Part shown: in pieces, positions 11,811 to 22,345 of the stretch
How the letters are laid out: the number at the start of each line of letters is the position of its first letter
Position numbering within the stretch: position 1 is the stretch's first letter
Source of the DNA: Triglochin maritima
Lineage: Eukaryota > Streptophyta > Magnoliopsida > Alismatales > Juncaginaceae
DNA: 64,000 bases
NCBI GenBank assembly: GCA_963682175.1
Contig: OY821784.1
Coordinates: 20,875,621-20,939,620 of the forward strand
Direction: 5' to 3'
Position numbers and translations under genes: made by a program
The notes under the pieces: model-generated
The model's input: only the letters and a program-made list of their open reading frames with translations
Told to the model about the DNA's origin: nothing
Database searches by the model: none

Positions 11811-13015
11811 ACTTAAACATAGACCGGAAAACACTCAAACTAAACCACAACTGTTTGCCCACATTCGGTCGACCAACCCAAGCCTTTCGGTCGACCGAGT
11901 GATCAATTATCCTGTAGTGATTTCAGCTGCCCACATTTGGTCGGCCGTGCATACCTTTTTGGTCGACCGAATCAACATAATTTCCCGACCGTTAGACTTG
12001 TCGTATTATACCAACGGTCGTATTTGAATTATTCACAAATACCCCGAAATACCTATTGCATATCCGTCGACCGTGGACTTGTTTCGGTTGACCGAACTTA
12101 ATTGTCTCCATAATGTACAACTGCCTTGAAATATCCGGTCGACCGAAGACTTTGGATCAGTCGACCGAACTTGATCATTTTCGCCAACCCCGTGGAGCCT
12201 GTTCGTTTTCGGTCGACCGAACCCTATTCGGTGTTCGACCATTACCATAAGTGTACCTAAGTTATAGCCTATTTCATTTGACCATTCAATTTTCGGTCGA
12301 CCGAACCCTGTTCCAAATTTCATAACGGTCGACCGTTTGACCGGTCAGGGCTATCAAAATTCTTCTGAAATGTGTGCTGCAGATTTATATTTTGTGTTTC
12401 TTACACAACAACTTTCCCCAATTAACCCCAATGGCTACAACACCTTAGGAGCTTATAAATAGAGTTGTCCAACACATTTTCACACAACTCTCCCACTCCA
12501 TATTGTCCAATACATTAGAGAGAAACTCCCAAGCTCCAAATTCCCCAATCGTACACTCTAAGCCTATATTTCACACATTTGATCATAGCCATTTCTCACT
12601 CAAGTGTGCTCAAGTTTAAAGAGTGTTATCCTACTCAATCTTTTGTCGAAGAGAGCAAGGATATAGGCGAAAGCCCAATGTCTTCCCTCTCAGATTGTGA
12701 GAGAAAGAAAGTCAAGCAAGCGAGGGTGTTCATGGTGCTTGTGTTGCAAAGGCGTTCTCTACCGGCCCGGAATGGGGAGTGGTTAGTGAAGCCGTGAGCG
12801 GAGCTCGGTTATCCGAGTGGAGCTTGCAAGAGAGGACTAGGACCCAGGTTGGGTGCCGAACCTCTTTAAAATCTCCTGTCACTATTGTAGTTTGCATATT
12901 TCCTTCCTGTACTTGCTTTTGTTTTTAATTCCGCTGCATCTTTGATTATTTGGCAAGTAGAGTTTGTTTAAGCTTAAAAGTGATTAGAAATAAGCCGGAT
13001 TCACGATCCAACAAT
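11811..13015 (+). mobile_element. 5' LTR of the plus-strand SIRE-type Copia copy, 5'-truncated
   Basis: This matches 15594-16772 of the 3' LTR, starting inside it at CAATAGATCACT, so about 265 bases of U3 are missing. It carries the GGTCGACCG array (11870-12340) and a TATA-like CTTATAAATAG near 12453. Its U5 ends in CGATCCAACA at 13015, immediately before the primer-binding site. The frame at 12579-12797 lies within U5/R and is not treated as a gene. Confidence 0.85.
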
Positions 13016-13016
13016 T

Positions 13017-13030
13017 GGTACCAGAGCCTT
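13017..13030 (+). promoter_or_regulatory. Primer-binding site, initiator tRNA-Met type
   Basis: TTGGTACCAGAGCC follows the LTR end after one base. Plant Copia elements typically prime from the 3' end of initiator tRNA-Met (TGGTATCAGAGC), so this is a one-base variant. Confidence 0.85.
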
Positions 13031-13065
13031 GTGAGCTAAATTGCATACATATTCATATTTTTAGC

Positions 13066-14464
13066 ATGGCTAGCACATCTAATCACATAGAGGGATTATG
13101 CACCACTAGGCCTCCTTTGCTTAATGGATCAAACTATGACTATTGCAAGAATAGAATGAAGATATTCTTAATTTCTAATGACCTTAAGTATTGGATTTTC
13201 CTTCAAAATTCCTACACACCCCCAAATGAAGATGAATTAGATTCACATTCTAGAGCCAAAATGAAAGAAATTGAGATGAACTCAAAAATCACGAACATTC
13301 TTTATTGTGGTATTAATGAGGGTGAATACAATAGAATTATGGGTTGTGAGAGTGCTTTTGAAATTTGGCATAGATTGCAAATGCATCATGATGGTGATAG
13401 CAAAACTCAGGAAACTCGTAGTAGTCTCCTCATGCATAAATATGAGATATTTTCTATGCAAATCGGTGAGAACATTTGCAACATCAACACTCGCTTCACC
13501 AATATTACTAAATCTCTTTTTTGGTTCTTGGAAGAATAATAAATGAAGGAGAGATGACAAGAAATTCCTCCGGTCGCTAAGCAATGATTGGGAAGATAAG
13601 GTGGTTGCAATTGAAGAAGCTCACGATCTTTCCCAACTCAAGATGGAGGAGCTAATTGGAAATGTCATGGCTTATGAGCTTCAAATTAACCATCGAAAGG
13701 AGAAGGAAGCCTCCAAGAACAAACCCTTCTTGGAATTACATGCAAATCTTGAGGAACCAAGGAGGAGTGTAGAAGATGTGGACATTGAAATCCTAGCCAA
13801 AGACTTCTTCAAATACCTCAAGAAGGATAAGGGAGAAAAGAATGAAAGAAGAGGTAGAAGAAGTGAAATGAGAGAAAATAAGAAGGAGGAGAGTGAAAAT
13901 GAGAGCAAAGAGAAGGAGAATAAAAATGAGAGAATGGAGAGAGAGAGAGAAAATGAGAGGAGTAAGAGAAAAGAGAAGAGGTTGGAGGCTCACAAGGCAA
14001 CTTGGGACGATTCATCATCATCATCCTCATCCCATTCAACCGCACCTTCATCAACAAAGGAATATGCACGCATGTGCTACATGGCAATTCAAGATGAAGG
14101 AAGTGAGATATCCTCTAACTCATACTCTACTAGAACACATTCTTGCTCATCTAAGTCTTATGCTAGTGATAGTTCATGTTCCAAAGAAGAAACATACTCT
14201 CATGATGAACTTCAAAATGCTTTTCATGTCTTAGTGAAACAATATGAGATTATTTGTGAAAACAACAAGAATGCTAGAAAGCTAATCAATAATCTCCAAA
14301 GTCAAATTGAAACATGCATGAATGAGAAGAATGAGGTGCTTGCTAGACTTGAAAACAATGCATTAACTCTTGATAGTCTAAAAGCTACGACTATTGATAG
14401 TGAACTAGATCTCAAGGCATCAAATGCACAATTAAGAAAAGGTCTAGAAAAATTCACTAATTGA
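13066..14464 (+). pseudogene. SIRE-type Copia gag of the plus-strand gag-only copy, two frameshifts
   Basis: The likely start is the ATG at 13066 (MASTSNHIEG), 36 bases after the primer-binding site; the upstream in-frame ATG at 13015 lies at the LTR/PBS boundary and is not used. Seen in order: PPLLNGSNYDYCKNRM (Copia Gag N terminus), YCGINEGEYNRI, IWHRLQMHHDGD, LLMHKYEIFSMQIGEN, then frameshifts near 13518 and 13575. The frame resumes at MVAIEEAHDLSQLKMEEL (13601). A Lys/Glu/Arg tract (about 13820-13985) replaces a zinc knuckle. It is followed by HKATWDDSSSSSSS, a Ser-rich acidic stretch and a coiled-coil-like LENNALTLDSLKA region. A stop at 14464 precedes the VWVPK-type end seen in the sister copies. 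Gag would form the particle shell and bind RNA; this copy is dead. Confidence 0.82.
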
Positions 14465-15312
14465 ACCAAGATGCGTGACATGCTATTAGGGAGTCAGACA
14501 ATCACTAGATAAACATGGTTTAGGATATAATGCAAAATTAAAAAACAATGTATCTCATACTACACTAAATGGCAAGCATGTGTTCATTAATCATAGCTCT
14601 TCAAGTGCGTGGGCTCGTAAAACAAAAATGGTTTGGGTTCCCAAAGCTAACATTCAAGGACCCAAAGTTGTTTTGGTACCTAAATCTACACTTGTAAGTA
14701 CTTGAAGAGGAGATCAGTGGTGACCAGGCAAGCTTGAGAGTCAAATTCAAAGCCGGTTGCATCACCGAATGGAGTTGGAACCAATTCGAAGCTTCAAAGT
14801 TGGGTATAAATTTTTTATCCTATAAATATTTGATTAAATTGGTTCTAGTCTAGGTTTTAACATGCTTAATTGACATATCATATATTCATTCATTGCATAT
14901 CTTAAAATTTGAATAACATTCATTTCTTAAAGTGTGAAATTTGTAAATGGATGTCAAAAGGGAAAGTAATACATCACTTCCTTAATTGCATGTTTGCTTG
15001 ATGTTAAAAGGTGAGCATTAGAATTGAACTAAATCAAAAATCATATTCATATTGATAGGGGGAGCTTAATGAATATCTTTTACATAGGGTAATGAAGTGC
15101 ACAATTTAGGCGGATCATCTTCATTACAACTCATCGAAATTCCATGCTAATCATATATTTTTTGATGGATGTCAAAGGGGGGGGGAGAAAATTAAGGGGG
15201 GTAACTTGAAATTTTGTTATAATTGAACAAAAGTATGCACATCTATAGGGGGCATTTTTTTGCATAGTTTACAACTAAATATTTCAAGTATTAAGATATA
15301 GGTTGTCATCAT
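14465..15312 (+). other. Gag tail and 3' non-coding region, pol absent
   Basis: Bases 14465-14705 still read as the eroded gag end (KMVWVPKANIQGPKVVLVPK-like in parts). They run directly into GAGGAGATCAGTGGTGACC and the 3' non-coding region with ATGGATGTCAAA blocks (14948, 15166). No protease, integrase, reverse transcriptase or RNase H remains. The same gag/3'-region junction occurs in the minus-strand copy. Confidence 0.75.
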
Positions 15313-15327
15313 CAAAAAGGGGGAGAT
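15313..15327 (+). promoter_or_regulatory. Polypurine tract of the plus-strand Copia copy
   Basis: CAAAAAGGGGGAGAT sits immediately before the LTR start TGTTGCC at 15328, the standard location for the plus-strand primer. Confidence 0.8.
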
Positions 15328-16772
15328 TGTTGCCTTCTTGCGTTAATCTATATTTTAGCACACATATTGCATAGCATATATATTGCTTTGTGCTAACTTC
15401 TACAGGTGATCAAGAATCAATGAAGAAAGGATTCAAGTCAAGACATGTAATCAAGCTCATTTGAAGACATGTAATTTGCATTTCTTTTGAGTCTTAGGAA
15501 CTTTGTGTAATTCAGCATACTTCAGCTAAAATCAACTCAAACACACACTAGGTTCCTTATAGAAGTTACAAACAAATTTTCACATCAATTGGACTTCAAT
15601 AGATCACTCAAACTTAGACCGGGAAACACTAAAACAAAACCAGAACTGTCTGCCCATATTCGGTCGACCGACCCAAGCCTTTTGGTCGACCGAGTGATAA
15701 ATTATCGTATAGTGTTTTCAACTGCCCACATTCGGTCGACTGTGCATACCTTTTTGGTCGACCGAATCAACATAATTTTCCGACCGTTAGACTTGTTGTA
15801 TTATACCAACGGTTGTAATTGAATTATTCACAAATACCCCAAAATACATATTGCCTACCAGTTGACCGAACTTAATTGTCTCCAAAATGTGCAACTACCT
15901 GGAAGTTTCCAGTCGACCGAAGACTTTGGATCGGTCAACCAAACTTGACCATTATCGCCAACCCCGTAGAGCCTGTTTGTTTTTGGTCCAACGAAGAACC
16001 ATATTCGGTGTTCGACCGGTAACTTAAGTGTACCTATGTTATAGCCGGTTTCGGTCGACCGAACCTTGTTCCAAAATTTCCTAACGGTCGACTGTTTGAC
16101 CCGTCCGGTTGACCGAACTTCTTCCGAAATGTGTGTTGCAGATTTCTATTTTGTGTTTCTTAGACAACAACTTACCCCAATTAACCCCAACGGCTATAAC
16201 ACCTTAGGAGCTTATAAATAGAGTTCTCCAACACACTTTCACACAACTCGCCCACTCCATTTTGTCCAATACATTAGAGAGAAACTCCCAAGCTCCAAAT
16301 TCCCCAATCCTACACTCTAAGCCTAAATTCCACACATTTGATCATAGCCATTTCTTACTCAAGTGTGCTCAATTTTTGAGAGTGTTGTCCCACTCATTCC
16401 TTTGTCGAAGAAAGCAAGGATTTTGGTGAAAGCCCGAAGTGTTCCCTCTCGGATTGTGAGAAGAAGAAAGTCAAGCAAGCGAGGGTGTTCGCGGTGCTTG
16501 TATTGTAAAGACGTTCTCCCTCGGACCGGATCGGGGAGTGGTTAGTTAAGTCGTGAGTGGAGCTCGGTGATCCGAACGGAGCTTCCAAGAGAAGACTAGG
16601 ACCCGGGTGGGGTGTTGAACCTCTTTTAAATCCCCCGTCTCCATTGTGGTTTGCATATTTCCTTCCTTTACATGCTTTTGTTTTTAATTCCGCTGCATCT
16701 TTGATTATTAGGCAAGTAGAGTATGTTTAAGCTTAAAAGTGATTAAAACTAAGTTGGATGCACAATCCAATA
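15328..16772 (+). mobile_element. 3' LTR of the plus-strand SIRE-type Copia copy
   Basis: About 1445 bases, from TGTTGCCTTCTTGCG to CACAATCCAATA (the expected final CA is mutated). U3 (15655-16115) carries about ten GGTCGACCG-like palindromes or near-palindromes. A TATA-like CTTATAAATAG follows near 16210, then R/U5. It is the most complete LTR of this family in the window and served as reference for the truncated ones. Confidence 0.85.
15655..16115 (+). repeat. Array of TTCGGTCGACCGAA-like palindromes in Copia U3
   Basis: Ten or so irregularly spaced copies of CGGTCGACCG or one-to-three-base variants (for example at 15661, 15682, 15734, 15755, 15911 and 16048) lie upstream of the TATA-like box. 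The core GTCGAC is self-complementary. Equivalent arrays occur at 5750-6060, 8155-8370, 11865-12340 and 43585-43725. Confidence 0.85.
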
Positions 16773-17440
16773 GATGGGCTGAGAATGAGTCCAATGATTG
16801 GTCATTGGTGGTTGCTGGTAGGGATATGGGTATTCGGGAGAAGAATAATGGGGTGGGTATGATGTATAAAAATTTGAATCAATATTGTCTCCCAATGAAT
16901 CCATCCTTCTTGGGTTGTATGCAGATGCGTATATGTCATGTTGAACCTTTTGGGAAAAGGCTTACTCATACTCATGCTCTGGGGGAACATAAGGACATTC
17001 CCCGATAACGTGACCACTCAACCCACAACAGTCACATGGTTCGGCCACTGGAGCCACCGGTGCACTCATATCATCTACCGTACGCATGAAAGAGGCCAAA
17101 GTTTCTTGTATTGTCTCAATTTTATTGACCAACATATGATCCGTCAAAACTAGATGGTGGTCTAATAGTCGGTGCCTCTCTCATATTACCCCATTTTGAA
17201 GATTGCTCATCCACACAACTTAGATTGTCCCAACCATAGGTGGTGTTTCTCTGAGCCACCCCAAGCTACATGGCTCCGCAATACCGGGGAGAATAGTCTT
17301 ATTACAAACAATGTAATGGATGGTGGCCCATGTAACCACCCATCTCGACAACGAACAATCGAGTCGGCCACTCTCACCACCGCGAGGCCAAGCTCGCAAA
17401 AAGTGCTCGACTCGACCCTAAAATGCTAAGAGAGAGTGTA
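16773..17440 (-). pseudogene. Athila D gag, N-terminal fragment with zinc knuckle (minus strand)
   Basis: The minus strand of 17147-16962 reads LASFMRTVDDMSAP... then CDCCGLSGHVIGECP, a CCHC knuckle aligned with [14 protein letters not shown] of element B. Nearer 17440 the wording ...CTCGACTCGACCCTAAAATG matches the gag start region of B (56720-56760). Most of the capsid part between them is rearranged or lost, and no long frame survives. The fragment abuts the Copia LTR at 16772 and belongs with the 3' part of D at 3390-5119. Confidence 0.7.
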
Positions 17441-18486
17441 AAGGGGAGGAGACTAGAACGTAGAAGTAGGTGAGAAGAAGACGAGTCAGAGGAGAAGGGA
17501 AGAATCCATAAAGCTAGCATGGGTAAATGGTGAGGGTAGAAACCAAGTCTAACAAACACGGCTCAAACAAGCTTAGGCTGACTATGGGTCCTTAAGCTAG
17601 ACGACGCCTAACTTGGAGCATACGCAGCCTCAACATGCCTCACCTCCCTACGATGAAGACCACAAAGCCCAGCAAGTGAGCCAAGATCCGGACAACTCGT
17701 CTCTCCTGCTACGGTCGTGACTGGATCACTATCCTAATGCGCCCAAGTCTTGTTGGCCAATGTCTAATTGATTTTAGATTAAGGCTTTATTTGAGTGTGA
17801 TTTGTGGGGATAAGGGATGGATGATGAAATCCTCCACCTTATCTTTAAGACTATAGGTGGTCCCCTTAAAAATGTTTTGGAATCTTAGGCTAGCAAGCAA
17901 CTCACCAAACAAGCACTCACCTCACTCTTGTTACAATGCAGCTTACTAACTAATGCATGATCTAAACATGCATGAATGAGAGACCGGGTGCACATACCTC
18001 ATGCCAGCTATCGACAACACGAATGTAAAGAAAAGAAATGACAAATACGTGCAAGGTCTACAAATGATGCATGACCTAGATGGCAAGAAGTCTAATCTTT
18101 TACTTTGAGTTTTATTGTCCAAGTTGTCTTAACAAGGGGTCATGCAAGCCAAATTAATTTTTAACACTTAAACAGAGCATGCATGGCATCTAGAGTGGTC
18201 GTCAATAACTAGAAACAGGCATAGGAAGATATTGTAAAACCGAAAGAACAAATGGTGTACTTGATCTGCCAGTGGCGGATCCAAATCCACGAGTGGAGGA
18301 TTGTTTGGGGATTCTGATCCCCAGACTTCACCAGAATCATCCCACACTCGATTGAGTCCCTTTGTCCACTTATGGCCCCTTCTAGTAACCAAAAGAGGGA
18401 GAAACACGAAAAAACAAAGGAAAAAACCACCGAAATGGTGAACTCGACTACGAAAACGATGCTCCCGGGAAACAACACCAAAAAAT
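17441..18486 (-). other. Athila D leader (5' untranslated region), minus strand
   Basis: The sequence matches the leader of B (56760-57812) in order: the GGCTCAAACAA and TCCTTAAGCTAGACGACGCCTAACTT blocks near 17560-17620, TCACCTCCCTAC near 17640, and TGCATGACCTAGATGGCAAG near 18068. A degenerate primer-binding site complementary to tRNA-Asp (TCCCGGGAAACAACACCA) lies at 18463-18480, next to the LTR. There is no coding content. Confidence 0.75.
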
Positions 18487-19106
18487 TGATTGAATAGGTT
18501 TAATTACCGCAAGTGCACGACTGTGTTGAAGCGGTCGCAAGCACGGGTTGATCCACAGGGAGCGCGTGTGAGTCGAGTTCATGATATTCGAGTGGGGGAA
18601 AAGAAGAGAGAGATATGATCCAAATTAAACTACAATGCGTGGGAAATCGGAAAAACTATCAATGAAAAGTAAAACCCTTAGGGGGTAGAGAAAGAACATG
18701 GAAATGAAAATGTGTAGTGTAGTGTGTGTTGAAATGTGCTCATCGAAACATGTCATACATGGAATCCTTAAAACTCAACTCCAACTTTGCAATCATATGA
18801 AATAAGATAAAACATTATCATTAAAACATACAAGACAATAATTGAAATGAAGCAAATTTGCTCACATGCATAATGACTCAAATCCAACTATGTCTCCCCA
18901 TAAAATAAGATTTATCACACTCATTAAAACATACAAGACATTAATTTGGATAAAGCCAACATGAGCACATGCATGCACATGCCTTGTTCCCCTCTTCCAC
19001 TCAATTCTTTTTTTAACATCATCATTCCCTATAAAAGAGGCCCACTAATTATGCATGTACTAAGCTTCATTCAAGAGCATTAACACATCAAAGATAAGAG
19101 TGAGAT
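18487..19106 (-). mobile_element. 5' LTR of Athila D, cut by Copia element E
   Basis: It starts with TGATTGAATAGG, then CCGCAAGTGCACGAC and the TTAAAACATACAAGACA repeats, as in the LTRs of B and the solo LTR. It matches the B LTR to about AAAGATAAGAGTGAGA, then switches at about 19106 to unrelated sequence of the Copia E LTR. The remaining part of this LTR was not found on the far side of E. Confidence 0.75.
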
Positions 19107-19490
19107 TATTGGATTAATGTAGGATTAATAAGATATTTGCCCAAAGCACTGACACATGGTGCGTCCCTATTGGACTACACATTTAAGATTTTAGGGTGGA
19201 GCCATCTATATAAGGATGGGAGCCTCCCATTGGATAAAAAAAACAAGTGTGCAAACCCTAGCCTCCACCCACCCTAGCCGCCACCTTCTCTCTCTCCCAT
19301 TTCGTCCCTCCACCTCCACCTAGCTCATTCCGTGGACTCTTGGGTTGTGGACTCACGCTCCTTCTCCAAGAGAGTAGGAGACTGACCGGGGAAAAGGATT
19401 CCGTAAGGTGACCTCCGATCTTCCTTCCGCTGCCACAGGTTCTCTCCAAGAAAGGTACTCCTAAACCTGTAGAATCGTTGTTTGCTAACA
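19107..19490 (+). mobile_element. 5' LTR of Copia element E
   Basis: A roughly 380-base LTR precedes the primer-binding site. The start is uncertain (ATTATTGGATTAATG near 19107, probably a mutated TGTTGG). The end is GTTTGCTAACA at 19490. A TATA-like TATATAAGG lies near 19208. No convincing matching 3' LTR was found downstream of pol. Confidence 0.65.
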
Positions 19491-19504
19491 TTGGTACCAG
19501 AGCC
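19491..19504 (+). promoter_or_regulatory. Primer-binding site of Copia element E
   Basis: TTGGTACCAGAGCC directly after the LTR end matches the initiator tRNA-Met 3' end as used by plant Copia elements (one mismatch to TGGTATCAGAGC). Confidence 0.8.
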
Positions 19505-21803
19505 ATCTCGGTTACCTTCGAATCCTCACCATGGTTGACGAATTTTTGTTTCATGATAATCTGATTTGAGATAAAAATTTGGTGGTTATGTTTTTTTGGA
19601 GAAAGAAAGATAACAGAAAAATCAACATTGCTTATTTACATGATGCGCATGTTATATATGTTGATTGTTCATGTTTTTTCTTTCAAATTGGTTTTTGATA
19701 TTCTGGAAATGAAAACTCAGAGTTTTTTTTATCTTTAAACGAAATAATATGATCGTTCTATTAGAGATATAAGTGGTGCATGTTTGCTGAGTTCTTTCTA
19801 ACATGCGATTAGGGTTTAGACTAGACTCTACTTGTTGCGCATGTTTTGGTTCATTAGAGCATGCATCTAGGGTTAGATTTTGCTCCTCCATTCTTGAGCA
19901 TGTATGCATGGTTTAAGATGGATTTTTCCTGATTTTATTTCGAGCCAATATGATATGTTGCTCTCCTATCATTGCACATACATATATGTGACCAGAAATC
20001 TGTTTTTTCTGTGTTGTTACCTCTATTCTTTGCGCATGTATTAGATAAAATCAGAAGTTATTTTGCATGTTGATTCTTCTAAATCATGCACATGCATACA
20101 TGAAATCAAATGTCTATTTTTCCTGATTTTCCCGAATTAGGGTTAGATATTATTTATTCTAATCTTTGAGCATGTATACATGAAATCTGTGTTAACCCTA
20201 TCATGATGATCTTCTGTTTTTGCTCATGTTTTATATGATAATCAGTAGTTTAATTCTGTGATATTTTTTCATGCTTGAATTAGATGATAATGTTTGTATG
20301 TCATTTGTATATCATCATGCATGTCGGATTGCATGGGTGGATCAAATGTTGTTATCTCTGATTCGTGTACAAGCATGACTAGATCTCATGTGTGCTGGAA
20401 TTTCGTGTATATGCTTGTTTATTTAGCATTTTTCAATATGAGTATGCTTCTAGAGTAGATGTTTATTGCCATATGCATATGCATGATAATTGTGTTGCCT
20501 TGTTGCTCCAAAGAATTTCGGATATGGCTGTTTTTGGAGCATGAACATGCATGTGATTGATTGATTTCCTTACTGAAAAATGCGCATATATGCTTGTTGT
20601 TCTCTTGAAAGTTTCGAATTTTTTCTTTCCAATTCAACTAGCATAATTATTGTTGATTGCATGCTTATATTGATTAAGGAAAGATTGAGAAATTCTGAAA
20701 TTTTTTAGAGTATATTATGGGCTGGAGTTTTGTTGACTTAAAAGTATTTTTTGAGTGCTTTCCTTTGATGCACATATATGTGTTCTTTTCATTTAAGGAA
20801 TTTCGGATGTTTTGGAATGATAGGATGCATTTCATTTGAAATATTTCCTTTATGATTAAATCCACATATATGTGTTGATCTCATTGAGGAGTTTTCCGGA
20901 TTTTTCTTTCCTAATGCGAGTAGGATAATTTTTACGCTCTCATGATTATGTTGATTGGGGAAAGAAAAGAAAATTTATGTTTTTGAGATATTATTATGGT
21001 GATTTATTGGTATTTCCGTATACATTTTTCTTATGCTCCATATATGCGTTGTTTCCTTATATATTACTTCCTTCTTATTTGGAAGTGGTATACACTTTAT
21101 TCATGCGCGTGATTGTGCTAACGTATGGAAAGATTGCGCTTGTATGGTATGAATGGTGTGAATGGATGCTGATTTATTTTTGTTGCCTTATTGAGAGTTG
21201 AGCGTAATTTCATTCATTCATTTGCATTTGCAATAGATATCGCAATGGGTTGTAATATTTATGGACTGTAATAATTATGGACTGTGGACTGTTTATTGCC
21301 CTAGGGAGACGAGGGGCTCCTTTATTTTTATTATTGCGATATTATTGCTATAAGACTTATGCAAGTTCCCATCTACAGTGCTAAATCCCTATGGGGGATC
21401 CTTAGCTCGATATGGAAGTAATGTAGCAATTAATTTATGTGTGATCTTGATTGGAATGTTCTGAAAGGAACGTTTTTTGGAACTTGCATGCCTAGTGGGA
21501 GTTGCAAGGTAGAAGTGTTTTGTGTAAACCACCTTGCAATCGGCAGATAATTATTTATTTGCTACTGATTTGCCATGATTTATACGTTTTTTAGGGTTAT
21601 TAAATTATGATGGAGCGCAATATATGAATTGGTAAAATAGCTTTATTAACTACTGCATGAGGATTTGATCGAACGCTTTATGTTTTCCTTTGGTCTGAAT
21701 GCTATAGTTATTAAGTTAGTTTATTTTTTATGACTATTGTGGCTCGTTGTATTTTATACTAGAACTCATGTATCGCTATGTGGTTTTTTGTCCTAGATTT
21801 TTA
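19505..21803 (+). other. Long leader of Copia element E (2.3 kb, non-coding)
   Basis: This T-rich stretch has many GCATGTATG / ATATATGTG words and no domain-bearing frame. It lies between the primer-binding site and gag. Its length and composition suggest a long untranslated leader, possibly with an intron; splice sites are not defined here. Short minus-strand frames at 19652-20865 are taken as chance. Confidence 0.55.
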
Positions 21804-22345
21804 TGGCTGCTTCCAAAAGCATTGTCGCTGATCTGACTCGAGGAGATAAACTCAATGAATGAAATTACGATCTGTGGATCAGGACTTGAGTATCTCTTAA
21901 AGGATCAGGACATGTTAGAAAATATAACCCAAACTATGTCTCCCCCGAGGAGGGGAACACTACGCTGCTTCGTAGAAATATGGATGTCTATAATGCATGG
22001 AAAAAGAAAGACCGTATTGCTCGCATTACAATTCTGAGTTCGACACGAGATGATCTGTTACTGCGGTTCGAAAAATTGCGAACTGCAAAGGCGTTGTGGG
22101 AAGCTGTGAAGTTTCAGTACGGAGTGACCTCCGTCACAAGGGCCCGCCAGCTTGGGCTCATGTTTGATGGCTCTAAAATGCACCAAGGTCACACGATGAG
22201 GCAGCATATTAACGCAATGTCAAACATTATAAGCGAGCTGAGCGCTACGGGTCGTGCTAAGACCGATGAGGAGCAAGTGTATGCTCTCATCAGATCATTG
22301 CCTTCGAAGAGTTGGGAGCATATGAAGGTCCATCTGAGTCATGCT
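21804..22345 (+). pseudogene. Copia E gag, 5' half, broken by Athila C insertion
   Basis: The start is ATG at 21804 (MAASKSIVADLTRGDKL). A frameshift or stop near 21858 follows, then the Copia Gag core: MDVYNAWKKKDRIARI, ILSSTRDDLLLRFEKLRTAK, ALWEAVKFQYG, then LMFDGSKMHQGHTMRQHIN and LIRSLPSKSWEHMKVHL. It ends at the ATGCT duplication (22341-22345), where Athila C is inserted. The frame resumes on the far side at 30938. Gag would form the virus-like particle. Confidence 0.85.
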
